Counted from the first letter of the stretch, positions 36,987 through 48,000 are shown. The stretch: 64,000 nt of DNA from Pedobacter riviphilus (GCF_014692875.1 NZ_CP061171.1:1364001-1428000); one strand, 5' to 3'. Numbers and translations are program-made. Notes: generated from the sequence alone by a model not told the origin.

Positions 36987-37292
36987 AGGCTTCATTGGGC
37001 ATTCTGTTTACGATGGATTAATAATTCTTCAGTCTTCGTGGAGAATGGGCTTAATTCTTGCTGCTTTAAAATGGATGTTTTTATTATACTGAGTAAATTG
37101 CCTGCACATAAATATGACCAGTTATGCTTTGCTCACTTAACGTTCGGGACCCATATGAATATGAATGATTAGCATTCAGAACTTAACTATTGAATGCGTA
37201 TCTGATAAAATACCTGAAGTTGTATTTTTTGATACCATTCGCTGTCTCTCCAATTAAATAGATCTTCTAGCTAAAATTTAACTGCATTCCTT

Positions 37293-37300
37293 TATCTTTG
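37293..37300 (+). promoter_or_regulatory. Bacteroidota -7 element of the ABC-F gene
   Basis: TATCTTTG exactly fits TAnnTTTG and lies 24 bp before the GTG start, a typical spacing for a short Bacteroidota leader. Confidence 0.5.
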
Positions 37301-37323
37301 CCGCGAATTTAATATTCTTAATT

Positions 37324-38958
37324 GTGATTAATGTAAATAATATCTCCGTTTCATTCGGTGGAACTACCCTTTTTAGCGACGTAACCTTTTCGATAAACGA
37401 GAACGATAAAATCGCTCTTATGGGTAAAAATGGTGCAGGCAAGTCGACCATACTAAAAATAATTGCTGATGTAGCTAAACCTACTTCTGGTAGTGTAACA
37501 GGTCCGAAAGAAGCTGTGATTGCCTATTTGCCCCAACATTTGCTCACTCATGATCATGTTACTGTTTTTGAGGAGACCATGAAAGCTTTTGCAGAGGTAA
37601 ACCAGATGCAAAAAGAGCTTGATGAGCTGAATGAGCAGCTTACTATCCGTACCGATTATGAAAGCGACGATTATATGAAGCTTATCGAGCGTGTGTCGGA
37701 GCTAAGCGAGAAATTTTATTCTATTGAAGAAACCAATTATGATGCGGAAGTAGAGAAAGTATTAAAAGGTTTGGGTTTCGAACGCAAAGACTTTACCCGC
37801 CAAACGTCTGAGTTTTCGGGCGGGTGGCGAATGCGTATTGAGTTGGCTAAGATTTTATTAAAGAAACCTGATCTCATCTTATTGGATGAGCCTACCAACC
37901 ATATGGATATCGAAAGTATTCAATGGTTGGAAGATTTCCTGATCAATTCGGCAAAAGCCGTAATGGTCATCTCACACGATCGTACATTTGTAGATAATAT
38001 TACCAATCGTACCATCGAGGTAACCATGGGCAGGATATACGATTATAAAGCCAAATATACCCATTATCTTCAACTGCGTGCTGAGCGCCGTATACACCAA
38101 TTAAAGGCTTACGAAGAGCAGCAGCGTTTTATTGCCGATAATCAGGAATTTATCGATCGCTTTAGAGGAACATATTCTAAAACCTTACAGGTGCAATCGC
38201 GCGTAAAAATGCTCGAGAAACTCGAAGTAATCGAAATTGATGAAGTGGATACATCGGCATTAAGATTAAAGTTTCCGCCATCACCGCGTTCAGGTCAGTA
38301 TCCGGTAATGGTAGATGAACTGACCAAAACTTATGGCGATCATGTGGTTTTCGAAAAAGCATCTATGGTGATCGAACGGGGAGAAAAAGTGGCTTTCGTT
38401 GGTAAAAACGGCGAAGGTAAATCGACCATGATTAAAGCCATTATGGGTGAGATTGATTTTGAAGGTAGTTTAAAGGTTGGGCATAATGCTAAAATCGGGT
38501 ACTTTGCACAAAATCAGGCTGCTTTACTTGATGAGAACCTTACGGTATTCGAAACCATTGATCAGATTCCATTAAGCGATGGCACGATAAAAATCAAAGA
38601 CCTTTTAGGTGCCTTTATGTTCAGCGGCGATGATACCACTAAAAAGGTTAAAGTACTTTCTGGCGGCGAGAAAACCCGTTTGGCCATGATTAAATTGTTG
38701 TTAGAGCCTGTAAATGTATTAATTCTGGATGAGCCAACTAACCACTTGGATATGAAAACCAAAGATATTATTAAAGACGCGTTGAAAGATTTTGATGGTA
38801 CTTTGATTTTGGTATCGCATGACCGGGATTTCTTAGATGGATTGGTACAAAAAGTATTTGAATTTGGGAATAAACGTGTGCGTGAACACTTTGAAGATAT
38901 TAAAGGGTTCTTAGCTTATAAAAAAATGAATAGCTTGAAGGAAATTGAGCAAAGTTAA
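37324..38958 (+). CDS. ABC-F family ATPase
   Basis: A 544-residue cytoplasmic protein with two ABC ATPase domains and no membrane part, typical of ABC-F translation factors. Domain 1 has Walker A GKNGAGKS (about 34-41), signature SGGWRMR and Walker B LILLDEPTNHMD. The linker (about 240-320) is the ribosome-reaching segment. Domain 2 has GKNGEGKS, SGGEKTR and LILDEPTNHLD. It starts at GTG (37324), in frame with the conserved opening VNNISVSFGG. Housekeeping ribosome rescue or energy sensing is more likely than antibiotic resistance, because the linker is not obviously extended. It is monocistronic, ending at the terminator in the duplicated segment. Confidence 0.93.
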   Translation: MINVNNISVSFGGTTLFSDVTFSINENDKIALMGKNGAGKSTILKIIADVAKPTSGSVTGPKEAVIAYLPQHLLTHDHVTVFEETMKAFAEVNQMQKELDELNEQLTIRTDYESDDYMKLIERVSELSEKFYSIEETNYDAEVEKVLKGLGFERKDFTRQTSEFSGGWRMRIELAKILLKKPDLILLDEPTNHMDIESIQWLEDFLINSAKAVMVISHDRTFVDNITNRTIEVTMGRIYDYKAKYTHYLQLRAERRIHQLKAYEEQQRFIADNQEFIDRFRGTYSKTLQVQSRVKMLEKLEVIEIDEVDTSALRLKFPPSPRSGQYPVMVDELTKTYGDHVVFEKASMVIERGEKVAFVGKNGEGKSTMIKAIMGEIDFEGSLKVGHNAKIGYFAQNQAALLDENLTVFETIDQIPLSDGTIKIKDLLGAFMFSGDDTTKKVKVLSGGEKTRLAMIKLLLEPVNVLILDEPTNHLDMKTKDIIKDALKDFDGTLILVSHDRDFLDGLVQKVFEFGNKRVREHFEDIKGFLAYKKMNSLKEIEQS

Positions 38959-38984
38959 ATAGGGTTTCCAACACTGTATTTTAA

Positions 38985-39176
38985 AAGCAGTTCTGAAAAG
39001 AGCTGCTTTTTGTTTTCAGGCAGGGGCTAGCCTCATAAAAATAAAACTTAACAAAATAACTAGCTACACTTATGGAAAACAAGCAGTTCTGAAAAGAGCT
39101 GCTTTTTGTTTTCAGGCAGGGGCTAGCCTCATAAAAATAAAACTTAACAAAATAACTAGCTACACTTATGGAAAAC
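38985..39176 (+). repeat. Perfect 96-bp tandem duplication
   Basis: 38985-39080 and 39081-39176 are identical over all 96 bases. Each copy contains the ABC-F terminator hairpin, a short leader, and the start codon plus first three codons of the downstream gene (ATG at 39072 in copy 1, 39168 in copy 2). In copy 1 the ATG opens only a six-codon frame (MENKQF). Perfect identity implies a recent duplication. Confidence 0.95.
38986..39011 (+). terminator. ABC-F terminator, first of two copies
   Basis: AGCAGTTCT (38986-38994) pairs with AGAGCTGCT (38999-39007) over 9 bp with one G-U, a GAAA tetraloop and a following T-tract. The tandem duplication repeats it at 39082-39107. Confidence 0.8.
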
Positions 39177-39479
39177 CGGATTGATGAAATGCTAAAAAAA
39201 TATAACTTGAACAAAGCAAACAGTATTTTATCTTTTTTAGATGATTTTAGAGATGAGGCTGAGGTTAGGGGATATTGTATGAGGGTTTTACAGGCTTATT
39301 CTGATTTGAAAAAAGAAGACTGGATAATCGGAATAGAAGGAGGAGACTACATTTACAGTTTTGATGGCCATTTGATTTTTATCACAGATGATATCTGGAG
39401 CTTTAATTTAGTGGCAACGCAACCCGTATTGGAATTGTTGGCGGGAAAAATGCGAATGCTGAAGCAATCGGGGCTTTGA
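39168..39479 (+). CDS. Small hypothetical protein
   Basis: A 103-residue soluble protein, no signal peptide or membrane segment. It is acidic to neutral with helical N-terminus (IDEMLKKYNLNKANSILSFL) and a later DWIIGIEGGDYIYSFDGHLI segment that looks beta-rich. No recognised family. Its start codon and leader lie in the second copy of the 96-bp duplication, so a second terminator copy now sits between its likely promoter region and the gene. Confidence 0.6.
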   Translation: MENRIDEMLKKYNLNKANSILSFLDDFRDEAEVRGYCMRVLQAYSDLKKEDWIIGIEGGDYIYSFDGHLIFITDDIWSFNLVATQPVLELLAGKMRMLKQSGL

Positions 39480-39630
39480 AATAGGTAGCGTAAGCTAAAG
39501 GAAAAAGAGTCGTCTTAAAAACTTTTCCCTTTTTTATCATTTTTAAGCAAATGGCATATTTGGAATCAATAACTTCTTCATGTGCATTTTTAATTAAAAC
39601 ACTTGAACACTTTATTCAGAAATAAGATTA

Positions 39631-40239
39631 CTATTTAGCGCTAATCGATGCTTTTAGTGGGATTTCTAAATTTTTTATAGCACCAATTGGAGCAATCTTA
39701 ATTGATCTGTTTCCTTTGGCTAGGTAGAAATAATAAATACTATTTGTGCTAATCAAATAAATGTCTTCAGATTCGCCGTTCGAATAATTCAGTTTGCGGT
39801 CGTATTTGAGTTCGTTTTTGCTGATGTGTTTCGATAAGTTTTTCCCTTGGCCAAGTCCAATTCCCAAAAACAGTGATAGTAGCCCAATGGCAAAAACAAT
39901 AGTGAAAAGTTTCGAAAAATGATTTCCTACTTCCTCTTCACTAAGTGTTTCAGGATTTTTTAGGCCAGAAAGATTTTGTGCCCACTTTTTATCCCTTCGC
40001 TTTGCCAGATAGGTTGGGTAAGCATAAGCGAGGATAATAAAACCTGTTGTAACGATTAATACCACCGGATGAGATGTTAATGTTGCCACCGGACTGATTA
40101 ATACATCCATAATTGTAGTGTACTTTAAAATGTTTATACCAATCTGATAGTAAAAAATGCTTTCTTTTAATATACCCATCACCACAAGGAACAGGTAACC
40201 ATATGGTAATAACTTTTGTAAGTTTTCTGAGAGTTTCAT
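39631..40239 (-). CDS. Hypothetical membrane protein
   Basis: A 202-residue protein with about four hydrophobic segments: LLPYGYLFLVVMGILKESIF, a pair around residues 45-75 (VVLIVTTGFIILAYAYPTYL), and LFTIVFAIGLLSLFLGIGLG near 115. A charged loop separates them and a soluble C-terminal part of about 65 residues follows (SEDIYLISTNSIYYFYLAKG). No recognised domain. It is a stand-alone gene, minus strand, 132 bp ahead of the GIN-domain gene in the same orientation. Confidence 0.65.
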   Translation of the reverse strand: MKLSENLQKLLPYGYLFLVVMGILKESIFYYQIGINILKYTTIMDVLISPVATLTSHPVVLIVTTGFIILAYAYPTYLAKRRDKKWAQNLSGLKNPETLSEEEVGNHFSKLFTIVFAIGLLSLFLGIGLGQGKNLSKHISKNELKYDRKLNYSNGESEDIYLISTNSIYYFYLAKGNRSIKIAPIGAIKNLEIPLKASISAK

Positions 40240-40371
40240 TTGCTAATGATGTTATTTAGTCTAGAGGCAAACTTTATTTTGAATGCAAAATAGAAAAAAT
40301 AACTGTTCCATTGGTTGTTTTGTGTGACAAGCAAAATTATGGGTCAAGATGATTTACTTTTAAAGCTGCTA

Positions 40372-40986
40372 TCATTTATTGAACTGGGATGGAACAAGCG
40401 CAACAATTTCTTCTTTTGTAACTCCTCCCACCTGCTTAACGTCTGTTTGGGCGGCAGAAAAACGATCTATGGTTAAATTTGTTGCTTTGCCCATAACCAA
40501 TGTATGACGATTGGTACTCCCTTTGAGTTTTAATGTACTATTGTCGAGGATTTCGGTATATAAGCCCTCACTACTGGTGTCGATGTCGGCAAAGGCATTT
40601 TCCTTAAGAATGATCTGGAGAAATTTGGTGCTGAGTTTAACTCCTGTTTTCACTACTGCATTTTGATCAGCCTCGATGCGATAGATATCGTTTACATAAA
40701 CAACAAGTTTACACTTTTCATTATGGAGGTTGGTAATACGTAATACTTCGCCCTGCTGGATAACTTTCACATTTCCAATGTTATCATCTGCATAAGATAT
40801 TCCGATGGTGGGCTGCTGCACCAATATCACTTCTACATTGCCTTTTATCACTATCTTTCTAAAGTTTTGAATCTTGTAAAGGATCGTTCTGTTTTTTTCT
40901 GTAGCCCTTAAGTTGTTAGGAAAGATAGCCGTTAAGGTTATCACGGCAGATACCATGGTGATTAGCGTTTTAATTGAGGTTTTCAT
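40372..40986 (-). CDS. Exported GIN-domain (DUF2807) protein
   Basis: A 204-residue secreted protein with a signal peptide (LITMVSAVITLTAIFPNNLRA) followed by the repetitive beta-helix-like head GIN/DUF2807 domain: FRKIVIKGNVEVILVQQP, IRIEAD-type strands (YRIEADQNAVVKTG), then FLQIILKENAFADIDTSSEG. Members are envelope proteins of Bacteroidota, often called putative autotransporter adhesins, with no enzymatic role known. The copy is shorter than many GIN proteins. No operon partner is evident; the 345 nt up to 41331 hold no supported gene. Confidence 0.8.
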   Translation of the reverse strand: MKTSIKTLITMVSAVITLTAIFPNNLRATEKNRTILYKIQNFRKIVIKGNVEVILVQQPTIGISYADDNIGNVKVIQQGEVLRITNLHNEKCKLVVYVNDIYRIEADQNAVVKTGVKLSTKFLQIILKENAFADIDTSSEGLYTEILDNSTLKLKGSTNRHTLVMGKATNLTIDRFSAAQTDVKQVGGVTKEEIVALVPSQFNK

Positions 40987-41331
40987 TGTGTTTTTAATTA
41001 AATGTTAAATTTGTTATGCTCATGGTGGTGTGCTCATGCGAATCAGTTTGCACCAATATGATTCAGTTTCGTGGTTAACCAAGCTGATGCCAAAAAGCGA
41101 ATATCTCCTTAATCGCTCTCTAACAGTTGTTTTTGCTTATTTATGTTTAAGTTGTGTTCATTTCCGAACAGTCGATGTGCGGCAGCGAACACCGCAAAAC
41201 CCTTTATTCACTGTGTTAAGTCAATCTGGAATTACTATTTCAGTTGTTAAGCACAGTACATATAGGATTATATTCATTATTTTAGTGAAATTTAGGGTAT
41301 ATTGAGTCAGTTGTTTTGAGTAAAAATTACG

Positions 41332-42372
41332 ATGTCAGTAAAAATTAATCGCCAAACACAGCAGAAATTTCAACAATTGCTGGTTATTATTCTTTCCTGG
41401 ATGATGACTGGAGTTGTAATTGCTATTTTTGAGGATCTTGTACTGCATACCCGAAATTCTTTAGGACCAGTACCTGGTTATACATTAATTTCTTCAATTG
41501 CACTAAATGCAGTTATTGGCCTGTTTGGAGCCCTGTTAGGGGGGAGTTTGCTTGTATTCTTTGTAAATGTAAAATACAACGATAAGCCTTATGGTTATAC
41601 CCTTTTAATTGTGGCCGGATCTTTTTTAGGTGTTATTTTAATCGTAAACGAAATACTGAGTCTTTATGAATTAGGGGATTCAAAAAGATTTTTGAAAAAT
41701 GGATTGGTATGGGCCATTGTGGTTTCCATTACACAGCTGCTGCTACAGATAAACAGTAAGTTTGGACAAGGGATTTTCTGGGATATTATTAGTGGAAAAT
41801 ACAATACACCTAAAGAAGAATCACGGATTTTTATGTTTCTCGACTTAAACTCATCAACCGCAATTGCCGAAAGTCTTGGAGATAAAAAATACCATGAATT
41901 GCTAAAAGATATATTTATAGATATTACCAATCCTATTTTAGAAAACAGGGGAGAAATATACCAATACGTAGGCGATGAAGTAGTAATTGCGTGGCGCTAT
42001 GATGAAGGGTTAAGAAACAATAAATGCATCAATTGTTTTTTCGATATTAAAGCGCATCTGTCTTTTTTGAGAGATAAATACATTGGAAAGTATGGTTTAA
42101 TACCTGCTTTTAAAGCAGGTATTCATTGCGGAAAAATTATAGCAGGCGAAGTGGGGATTATAAAACGGGATATTACCTACTCTGGTGATGTACTGAACAC
42201 CACCTCAAGAATCCAGAATATGTGTAAGGAGTTTAATCAAGAAATGCTGGTATCAATAGCACTGATTGAAGAACTTCAGTTAACAGATCATTATACCACC
42301 CAAATGTTAGGTGCAATTAAACTCCGCGGAAAGGAAAAAGAAATGCAGCTGGTAGCAGTAAAGCCTGTTTAA
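41332..42372 (+). CDS. Membrane-anchored class III adenylate/guanylate cyclase
   Basis: A 346-residue protein. The N-terminal half (about 15-150) has four transmembrane segments. The C-terminal catalytic domain has metal-binding Asp in FMFLDLNSSTAIAE and in YQYVGDEVVIAW, the beta-hairpin GIHCGKIIAGEVGIIKRDI, and the transition-state region TYSGDVLNTTSRIQ with Asn and Arg retained. It should make a cyclic nucleotide (probably cAMP) as a homodimer. It is a single gene with no partner receptor; the only Crp-like gene nearby (23219) is truncated, so any effector is elsewhere. Confidence 0.88.
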   Translation: MSVKINRQTQQKFQQLLVIILSWMMTGVVIAIFEDLVLHTRNSLGPVPGYTLISSIALNAVIGLFGALLGGSLLVFFVNVKYNDKPYGYTLLIVAGSFLGVILIVNEILSLYELGDSKRFLKNGLVWAIVVSITQLLLQINSKFGQGIFWDIISGKYNTPKEESRIFMFLDLNSSTAIAESLGDKKYHELLKDIFIDITNPILENRGEIYQYVGDEVVIAWRYDEGLRNNKCINCFFDIKAHLSFLRDKYIGKYGLIPAFKAGIHCGKIIAGEVGIIKRDITYSGDVLNTTSRIQNMCKEFNQEMLVSIALIEELQLTDHYTTQMLGAIKLRGKEKEMQLVAVKPV

Positions 42373-42653
42373 TACACCCAATTGGCAACTACAAATTGAA
42401 GGATAGCTTTAATATTTTGTCTTATTTCTTGTACTGTTAACGTTTTTTTTGATTAGAAATGTCGGTATTGTTTTTTTTTAAAATGTATTTATATGTTATT
42501 AAAACGATTTATGTGTGTTGCAGGCGTATATTATTTTTTTATGATAATATTTTATAGTAAGAAGACAGGATAGTACAGGATGGGAATTTTGTTCCACCTT
42601 TATATATTTATGAAATAATTTACTAACCAAATAACTTTTTAACCAACTATTTA

Positions 42654-42669
42654 ATTAACGAACGTTAAT
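42654..42669. promoter_or_regulatory. Inverted repeat upstream of the FAS1/SusCD cluster
   Basis: ATTAACG-AA-CGTTAAT is a perfect 7-bp inverted repeat with a 2-bp spacer, 131 bp before the first FAS1 gene. It is the only strong dyad I noticed in the 427-nt gap 42373-42799, which otherwise shows no gene. Candidate operator for the 15-kb cluster. Confidence 0.4.
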
Positions 42670-42799
42670 ACATTTTATGCAATAAAAATCTACTCACCCC
42701 TTTAAGTCAGTTTGCGCATTTTTTTAATTTCTAATTGATTTAGATCCATAGCTTTTTATTGCCCAGTATTTTAATGGCCGTTTATCCAATGAAATTGCT

Positions 42800-45025
42800 A
42801 TGAGTAAAATTTTACAGAAATTTTTAATCGTTAATTTGACGATTATATTCATTCTCAGCGCTTGCCGGAAAAAAGAATTTGATGAGTTCTATGGCCGTCC
42901 TGAAACGTTAGCCGATCCAATTTATCAGCAACTTCAGGCCAAAGGGAATTTTACCAGATTTTTAGATTGTATCGATAAATCGGGCTATAAAGAAACCTTA
43001 AGCAAAGCTGGTTCGTGGACGGTTTTTGCGCCAACAGATGCAGCTTTTGCCACCTACATGTCTGAAAATAACTTAACAGAGATAAATGCAACACTGGCTT
43101 CGGCAATCGTGCGTTATTCAATGACTTATGACGGGGAGAAAGTAGAACGTTTAAGCGATAATTTAACGGCAAAAGGGTTTGTTAAAAATGTTGGTTTTAG
43201 GCGACGTACCGTTTATTACGATTTTGTTTACGATGGGATAGACAATGATGGTAAAGCAATAAAGGTAATTGCGGGTAACCGTAATGGAAGTTATTTGCCA
43301 ACTGATTTTAACAATAAAAACCTGCCCTTTTTCCTTACACCCTTCGTTACTTTTGCAGGAATAAGTGCTTTAGATTATAACTATTTTTACCCCAATACCG
43401 AGTTTACCGGAAAAAATGTGGGTCCTGGAAAAATTATTGAGCAGGATATTGTAGCCGAAAATGGTGTAATCCATATTGTAGATAAGGTGCTTACCCCACC
43501 TCAAAGCATCGATCAATATATCAGCACTAAAGCACAGTATGGCGCCTTCAAATCCCTTTTAGACAAATATGTAAGCTATAATTTAAATACTGATATTACC
43601 CATCGTTACCAGGTATTAACAGGTAAAAGCGATAACGTTTATGCGAAAAACTATAGTGCATTGCTTGGTTTTTCGCCCAATAACGAGAATTACCTAAAAG
43701 AAGATGCCAACGATGCACAGATTGGGATGTACACCATTTTTGCACCAACTGATGATGCGGTAGAGGCTTATGCAAAGGTGCTGTTAAAATATTATGCAAA
43801 AAACAGGTTACAGCCCGGAAACTACAAGGCACAGCTGAACGAACTTTTTTCTTTAAGGTCTGATATCATCAGGGATTTTATCAACTCCCATTTATACAGA
43901 ACTACGGTATGGCCAAGCAAGTTTAATGCGGTTAACAGCTTTTTGGGCGAAGCGACCAAACTTACGCCTGCCAACGTGGTAGATAAACAATTTTTAAGTA
44001 ATGGATTGTTTTATGGTGTAAATGCTGCTCAAAATGCCAATGTATTTTCAACAGTTTATGGTAAGGTAAATTTAGATCCTACCTATTACATTATGAAACA
44101 GGCGCTTGATGTATTGGGTTATGCCATTCCAATTAAAACAGCCTCTTTAAAGTATATTGTTATTCCCATTCCCGATGCCACTTTGGTAAGTTTAGGATTT
44201 TCATACGATCCCTTTTATCCTTCAGCACCTATTAGGGGCGACCTCAATATTTTAAGGAGATTGCTGCAAACGCATATTATCCCTCTGGGCGATCGTGCTG
44301 TGCCAAATTTTGCCACATCATCTGGTATTTTAGAAACTTCGGGTGGCGAATACATTAAGTACAATAATGGGTTTTTCTCTTCAGCAGGTACAGAAGATTT
44401 ACCAGCCGCTGCCGATAAAAGCATTAAGATCGATTCGGTTGCCACTGCTGTTAATGGTGCTGATGCCTATGCTGCCAAAGTACTCATGTATACCGTACTT
44501 CCGGTAAGCAAGCATATCGAAAAATATGGCACGCTAACTACCGATCCTTATTATTCTTTCTTTCAATATCTTAAAAATAATGTAACCCTTTATACGGCTG
44601 CTACAGGTGCAATCCAGGGGGTTACTGATGGAACTCCTTACACCGTTTTTATCCCAACAAATGCGGCTGTACAAGCTGCGGTAACCGCCGGACTATTACC
44701 AAAATTAGCCAATGGAACGCCTAACTATGTACCAACAGATCCTGTAGAGATTAGTAAGGTATCGAAATTTATCCAATACCACATTATTAAGAATACAGTA
44801 GCTAGCGATGGACAGAAGACAGGTTCTTTTGAGAGTTTGCTTAAAAACGATTCGGGAGATGCAGTCAAGGTTACTGTATCAACCAATACCACAAACACAC
44901 TCACGCTAAGAGATGTAACCAATACTTCTGTAAATGTTTTACTGGGCACAACCGATAGAAGCAACGTGTTATCTAACAGAACGGTGATCCACCAAATCAA
45001 TTCTTATTTAAAATATCAATTCTAA
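42800..45025 (+). CDS. Multi-FAS1 (fasciclin) domain lipoprotein
   Basis: A 741-residue lipoprotein (lipobox IFILSAC, Cys22). At least two and probably four FAS1 units can be followed by the repeated H1 motif: WTVFAPTDAAFATYM (about 73), YTIFAPTDDAVEAYA (about 312), then a degenerate unit around 440-560, and YTVFIPTNAAVQAAV (about 614). Each is closed by the YH-type motif region (NGVIHIVDKVL, FIQYHIIKN, TVIHQINSYL). FAS1 domains mediate adhesion or ligand binding, not catalysis. It is the first gene of the 42.8-58.1 kb cluster and ends 6 nt before SusC, so it is co-transcribed and probably acts at the cell surface with the SusCD complex. Confidence 0.87.
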   Translation: MSKILQKFLIVNLTIIFILSACRKKEFDEFYGRPETLADPIYQQLQAKGNFTRFLDCIDKSGYKETLSKAGSWTVFAPTDAAFATYMSENNLTEINATLASAIVRYSMTYDGEKVERLSDNLTAKGFVKNVGFRRRTVYYDFVYDGIDNDGKAIKVIAGNRNGSYLPTDFNNKNLPFFLTPFVTFAGISALDYNYFYPNTEFTGKNVGPGKIIEQDIVAENGVIHIVDKVLTPPQSIDQYISTKAQYGAFKSLLDKYVSYNLNTDITHRYQVLTGKSDNVYAKNYSALLGFSPNNENYLKEDANDAQIGMYTIFAPTDDAVEAYAKVLLKYYAKNRLQPGNYKAQLNELFSLRSDIIRDFINSHLYRTTVWPSKFNAVNSFLGEATKLTPANVVDKQFLSNGLFYGVNAAQNANVFSTVYGKVNLDPTYYIMKQALDVLGYAIPIKTASLKYIVIPIPDATLVSLGFSYDPFYPSAPIRGDLNILRRLLQTHIIPLGDRAVPNFATSSGILETSGGEYIKYNNGFFSSAGTEDLPAAADKSIKIDSVATAVNGADAYAAKVLMYTVLPVSKHIEKYGTLTTDPYYSFFQYLKNNVTLYTAATGAIQGVTDGTPYTVFIPTNAAVQAAVTAGLLPKLANGTPNYVPTDPVEISKVSKFIQYHIIKNTVASDGQKTGSFESLLKNDSGDAVKVTVSTNTTNTLTLRDVTNTSVNVLLGTTDRSNVLSNRTVIHQINSYLKYQF

Positions 45026-45031
45026 ACCGAG

Positions 45032-48000
45032 ATGACTAAAAGATATAATTATAGTTTTTTTATTTTACTATGCTGTTTGTTGGTATCGTCGTTAACCTAT
45101 GCACAACAAATTAACTATGTAAAAGGTAAGGTTATTGATAAAAAAGATAAACAGCCCATTATTGGTGCATCTGTTGTAATTGTTGATAAAGATAAAAGGG
45201 TAATTAAAGGTGTTTCAACAGATATTGATGGAAATTACTCTTTACCGGTAGCCGATAAAACCTATAGGATCTCGGTTTCCTATATCGGTTACAGGTCTTC
45301 AGCACCTATTAGTATTGATAAGGCAGTAATCAATTTCCAGCTTGAACCTTCTGAAAATCAGATGGATGAGGTTCAGATTGTTTCGAGAGCAAAAACGAAC
45401 AACGGAAGTGGAATGACCATCGATAAACGCGATCAGACCTCGGCTACGGTTACCATAGATGCTAAAGAACTCGAAGACCTCCAGTCGGCATCAATCGATC
45501 AGGCCCTGCAAGGCCGCATGGCAGGGGTTGATATAACAGCCAGTACAGGTGATCCTGGTGCGCCGATGCAGATCCGTATCCGCGGTACATCTTCTATTAA
45601 TGGTGCTACCGATCCATTAATTGTATTGGACGGTATGCCTTACGATATTACCATTCCTTCTGATTTTAATTTTGCCACCTCTGATGAAAATAATTATGGT
45701 CAGTTATTAAATATTGCCCCTTCTGATATTAAGGAAATTAGTGTGCTCAAAGATGCTGCAGCTACAGCTGTTTGGGGATCGAGGGCAGCAAATGGAGTAT
45801 TAATTATTACCACAAAAAGAGGTTCAATTGGTCCACCAGCTATTTCCTATAACTTTAAAGGTTCATATTCTAAACAGCCAAGTCCGATCCCGATGTTGGA
45901 TGGTAACCAGTATTCATCACTCGTTTTAGAAGAATATTATAATGCAGGCCGTCAGTTCTCCACTTCAGAATTTGCAAAGCAATTTCAATATGATCCGAAC
46001 GACCCTTATAATTATTATAACTACAGCAACAATACCGATTGGTTGTCGGCCATTACCAGGGTAGGTTACTTGCAAGATCATAACCTGTCTATTTCCGGTG
46101 GTGGTGAAAAAGCCAGGTACCGTGCTTCGGTAAATTATTTTAACCAAACAGGTACTACCATTGGCACCGATTTAAACCGTGTTTCGGCTAGGGTGAACTT
46201 AGATTATATGGTGTCGAACAGAATCAGGTTCAGTTCTGATATTTCATACACGCACATCGATCAGAATGGGCTTTTTACGCAGAATGTAAGGGATGTAGCT
46301 TATACTAAAATGCCTAACCAGAGCATTTATGAGTACGATGAATATGGTAATTTAACTTCAAACTTTTTCAGTCCTGCAGCAACCGCACAAGGTTCATTCT
46401 TCTATAATTTTGATAATAAAAAGGTAACTGGAACTTTTAACCCTTTGGCCATGGCTACTGCGGGCAGTAACCATCAACTAGGTGAGCGTATTACACCAAA
46501 ATTTAGTTTACAATACGAAATTTTGCCAAGTGTGTTACGTCTGAACGGAAGTTTTATGGTAAATATCAATAATACCAAGGTAAAAACTTTCCTTCCACAG
46601 ATTGCAACAGGTCGTCCTTATACCGAATCGGTAGTTAATACGGCCTCAGATGCTGATGGCGATTCATTTACCATGAACACCAGTATGACATTGGCCTATA
46701 CGCCGAAATTGAACGATAAACACGATATCATAGGTTTTTTACGCTTTGATAGTGAAGATAGCCGTCGCACAGGTCAGTACCTGTTTTCAACAAATACGGC
46801 CTCATCGTATTTATCCGATCCTTCTGTTGATAGCCGTACCAATTATACAGGTTCTGCAACCTCGTCTTTAGGTCAAACCAGGTCAGTTGGTTTATTGGCT
46901 AACGTTCAATACAAATTTTTAGACCGTTATATTATTAATGGTAGTATCAGGGGCGATGGTAACTCCAGGTTCGGTGCAGCTAACCGTTATGGTATTTTCC
47001 CTTCGGTTTCTGGCCGTTGGCGCATATCGGGCGAACCTTTTATGAAAAAGGCAAATAAATATATAGACGATTTTAGTTTAAGAGCCAGTTACGGTAAAAG
47101 TGGTAACGTTCCTCGTAATGATTACTCTTACTTTAATATTTATCAGAATTATGGTTTTAGCTATCTGGATAATGCTGGCGTATATTCTACCAATATGGAA
47201 TTAACCGATTTAAGATGGGAAACCGTTACCCAATCCAATCTTGGTGTTACCTTAAATTTATTTAAAAATTTAAATATCGATTTCGATTTATACCGTAAAC
47301 GTACTACCGATCTGTTTTATCCAGGTTTGCAGGTAGCGAGTTATAATGGTTATGGTGGTGTTGATATGAATGTGGTACCATGGATAACCAGGGTTGGGAA
47401 GTAAACCTGAATGCTACTGTTATCAAAAAGAAAAAAATAAGATTAGATCTCTCTTTCAATATTGCACATAACGAAAACGTAATTCGTGAGGTTTCGCCTT
47501 TATACCCAAGAGAAAACAAGGCTAAGGTAACCAGCAACAACGTTTACAAAGTATTTGTACAGGAAAATAATCCTTTTGGCTCGTTTTACGGTTTCAAGTT
47601 TAAAGGTGTATATCCGGATAAAAACTCAACAGTTGCATTGGATGAGAACGGGAACCAGATTGTTGGGCCGAACGGCGATAAAATTTATATGCGTTTTGCT
47701 TATCCATCTATCGATTATGTTTTCCAGCCAGGCGATGCTATGTATGAAGACATTAACCATGACGGGAACATCGATTATAAAGATATTGTATACCTGGGTA
47801 ATGGTAATCCCAAATTAACCGGGGGATTTGGATCTAACCTTACCATCAACGGAAACCTTCGTTTAGGCTTTAACTTCACTTTTCGTACCGGTTACGATAT
47901 TATTAACGGTACTAAAATTAACACCACTAATATGTACGGCTTTAATAACCAAAGTACAGCGGTACTACGCAGATGGAAAAAAGAAGGAGATATTACCGAT

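Noticed and set aside
38981..39214. Minus-strand frame encoding a repeated peptide of about 30 residues
   Set aside because: It is only the reverse reading of the 96-bp tandem duplication, which includes a terminator and leader; no start signal or family support.
41030..41305. 91-codon plus-strand frame before the cyclase gene
   Set aside because: No signal peptide, family motif or convincing codon use; it lies in a likely promoter region.
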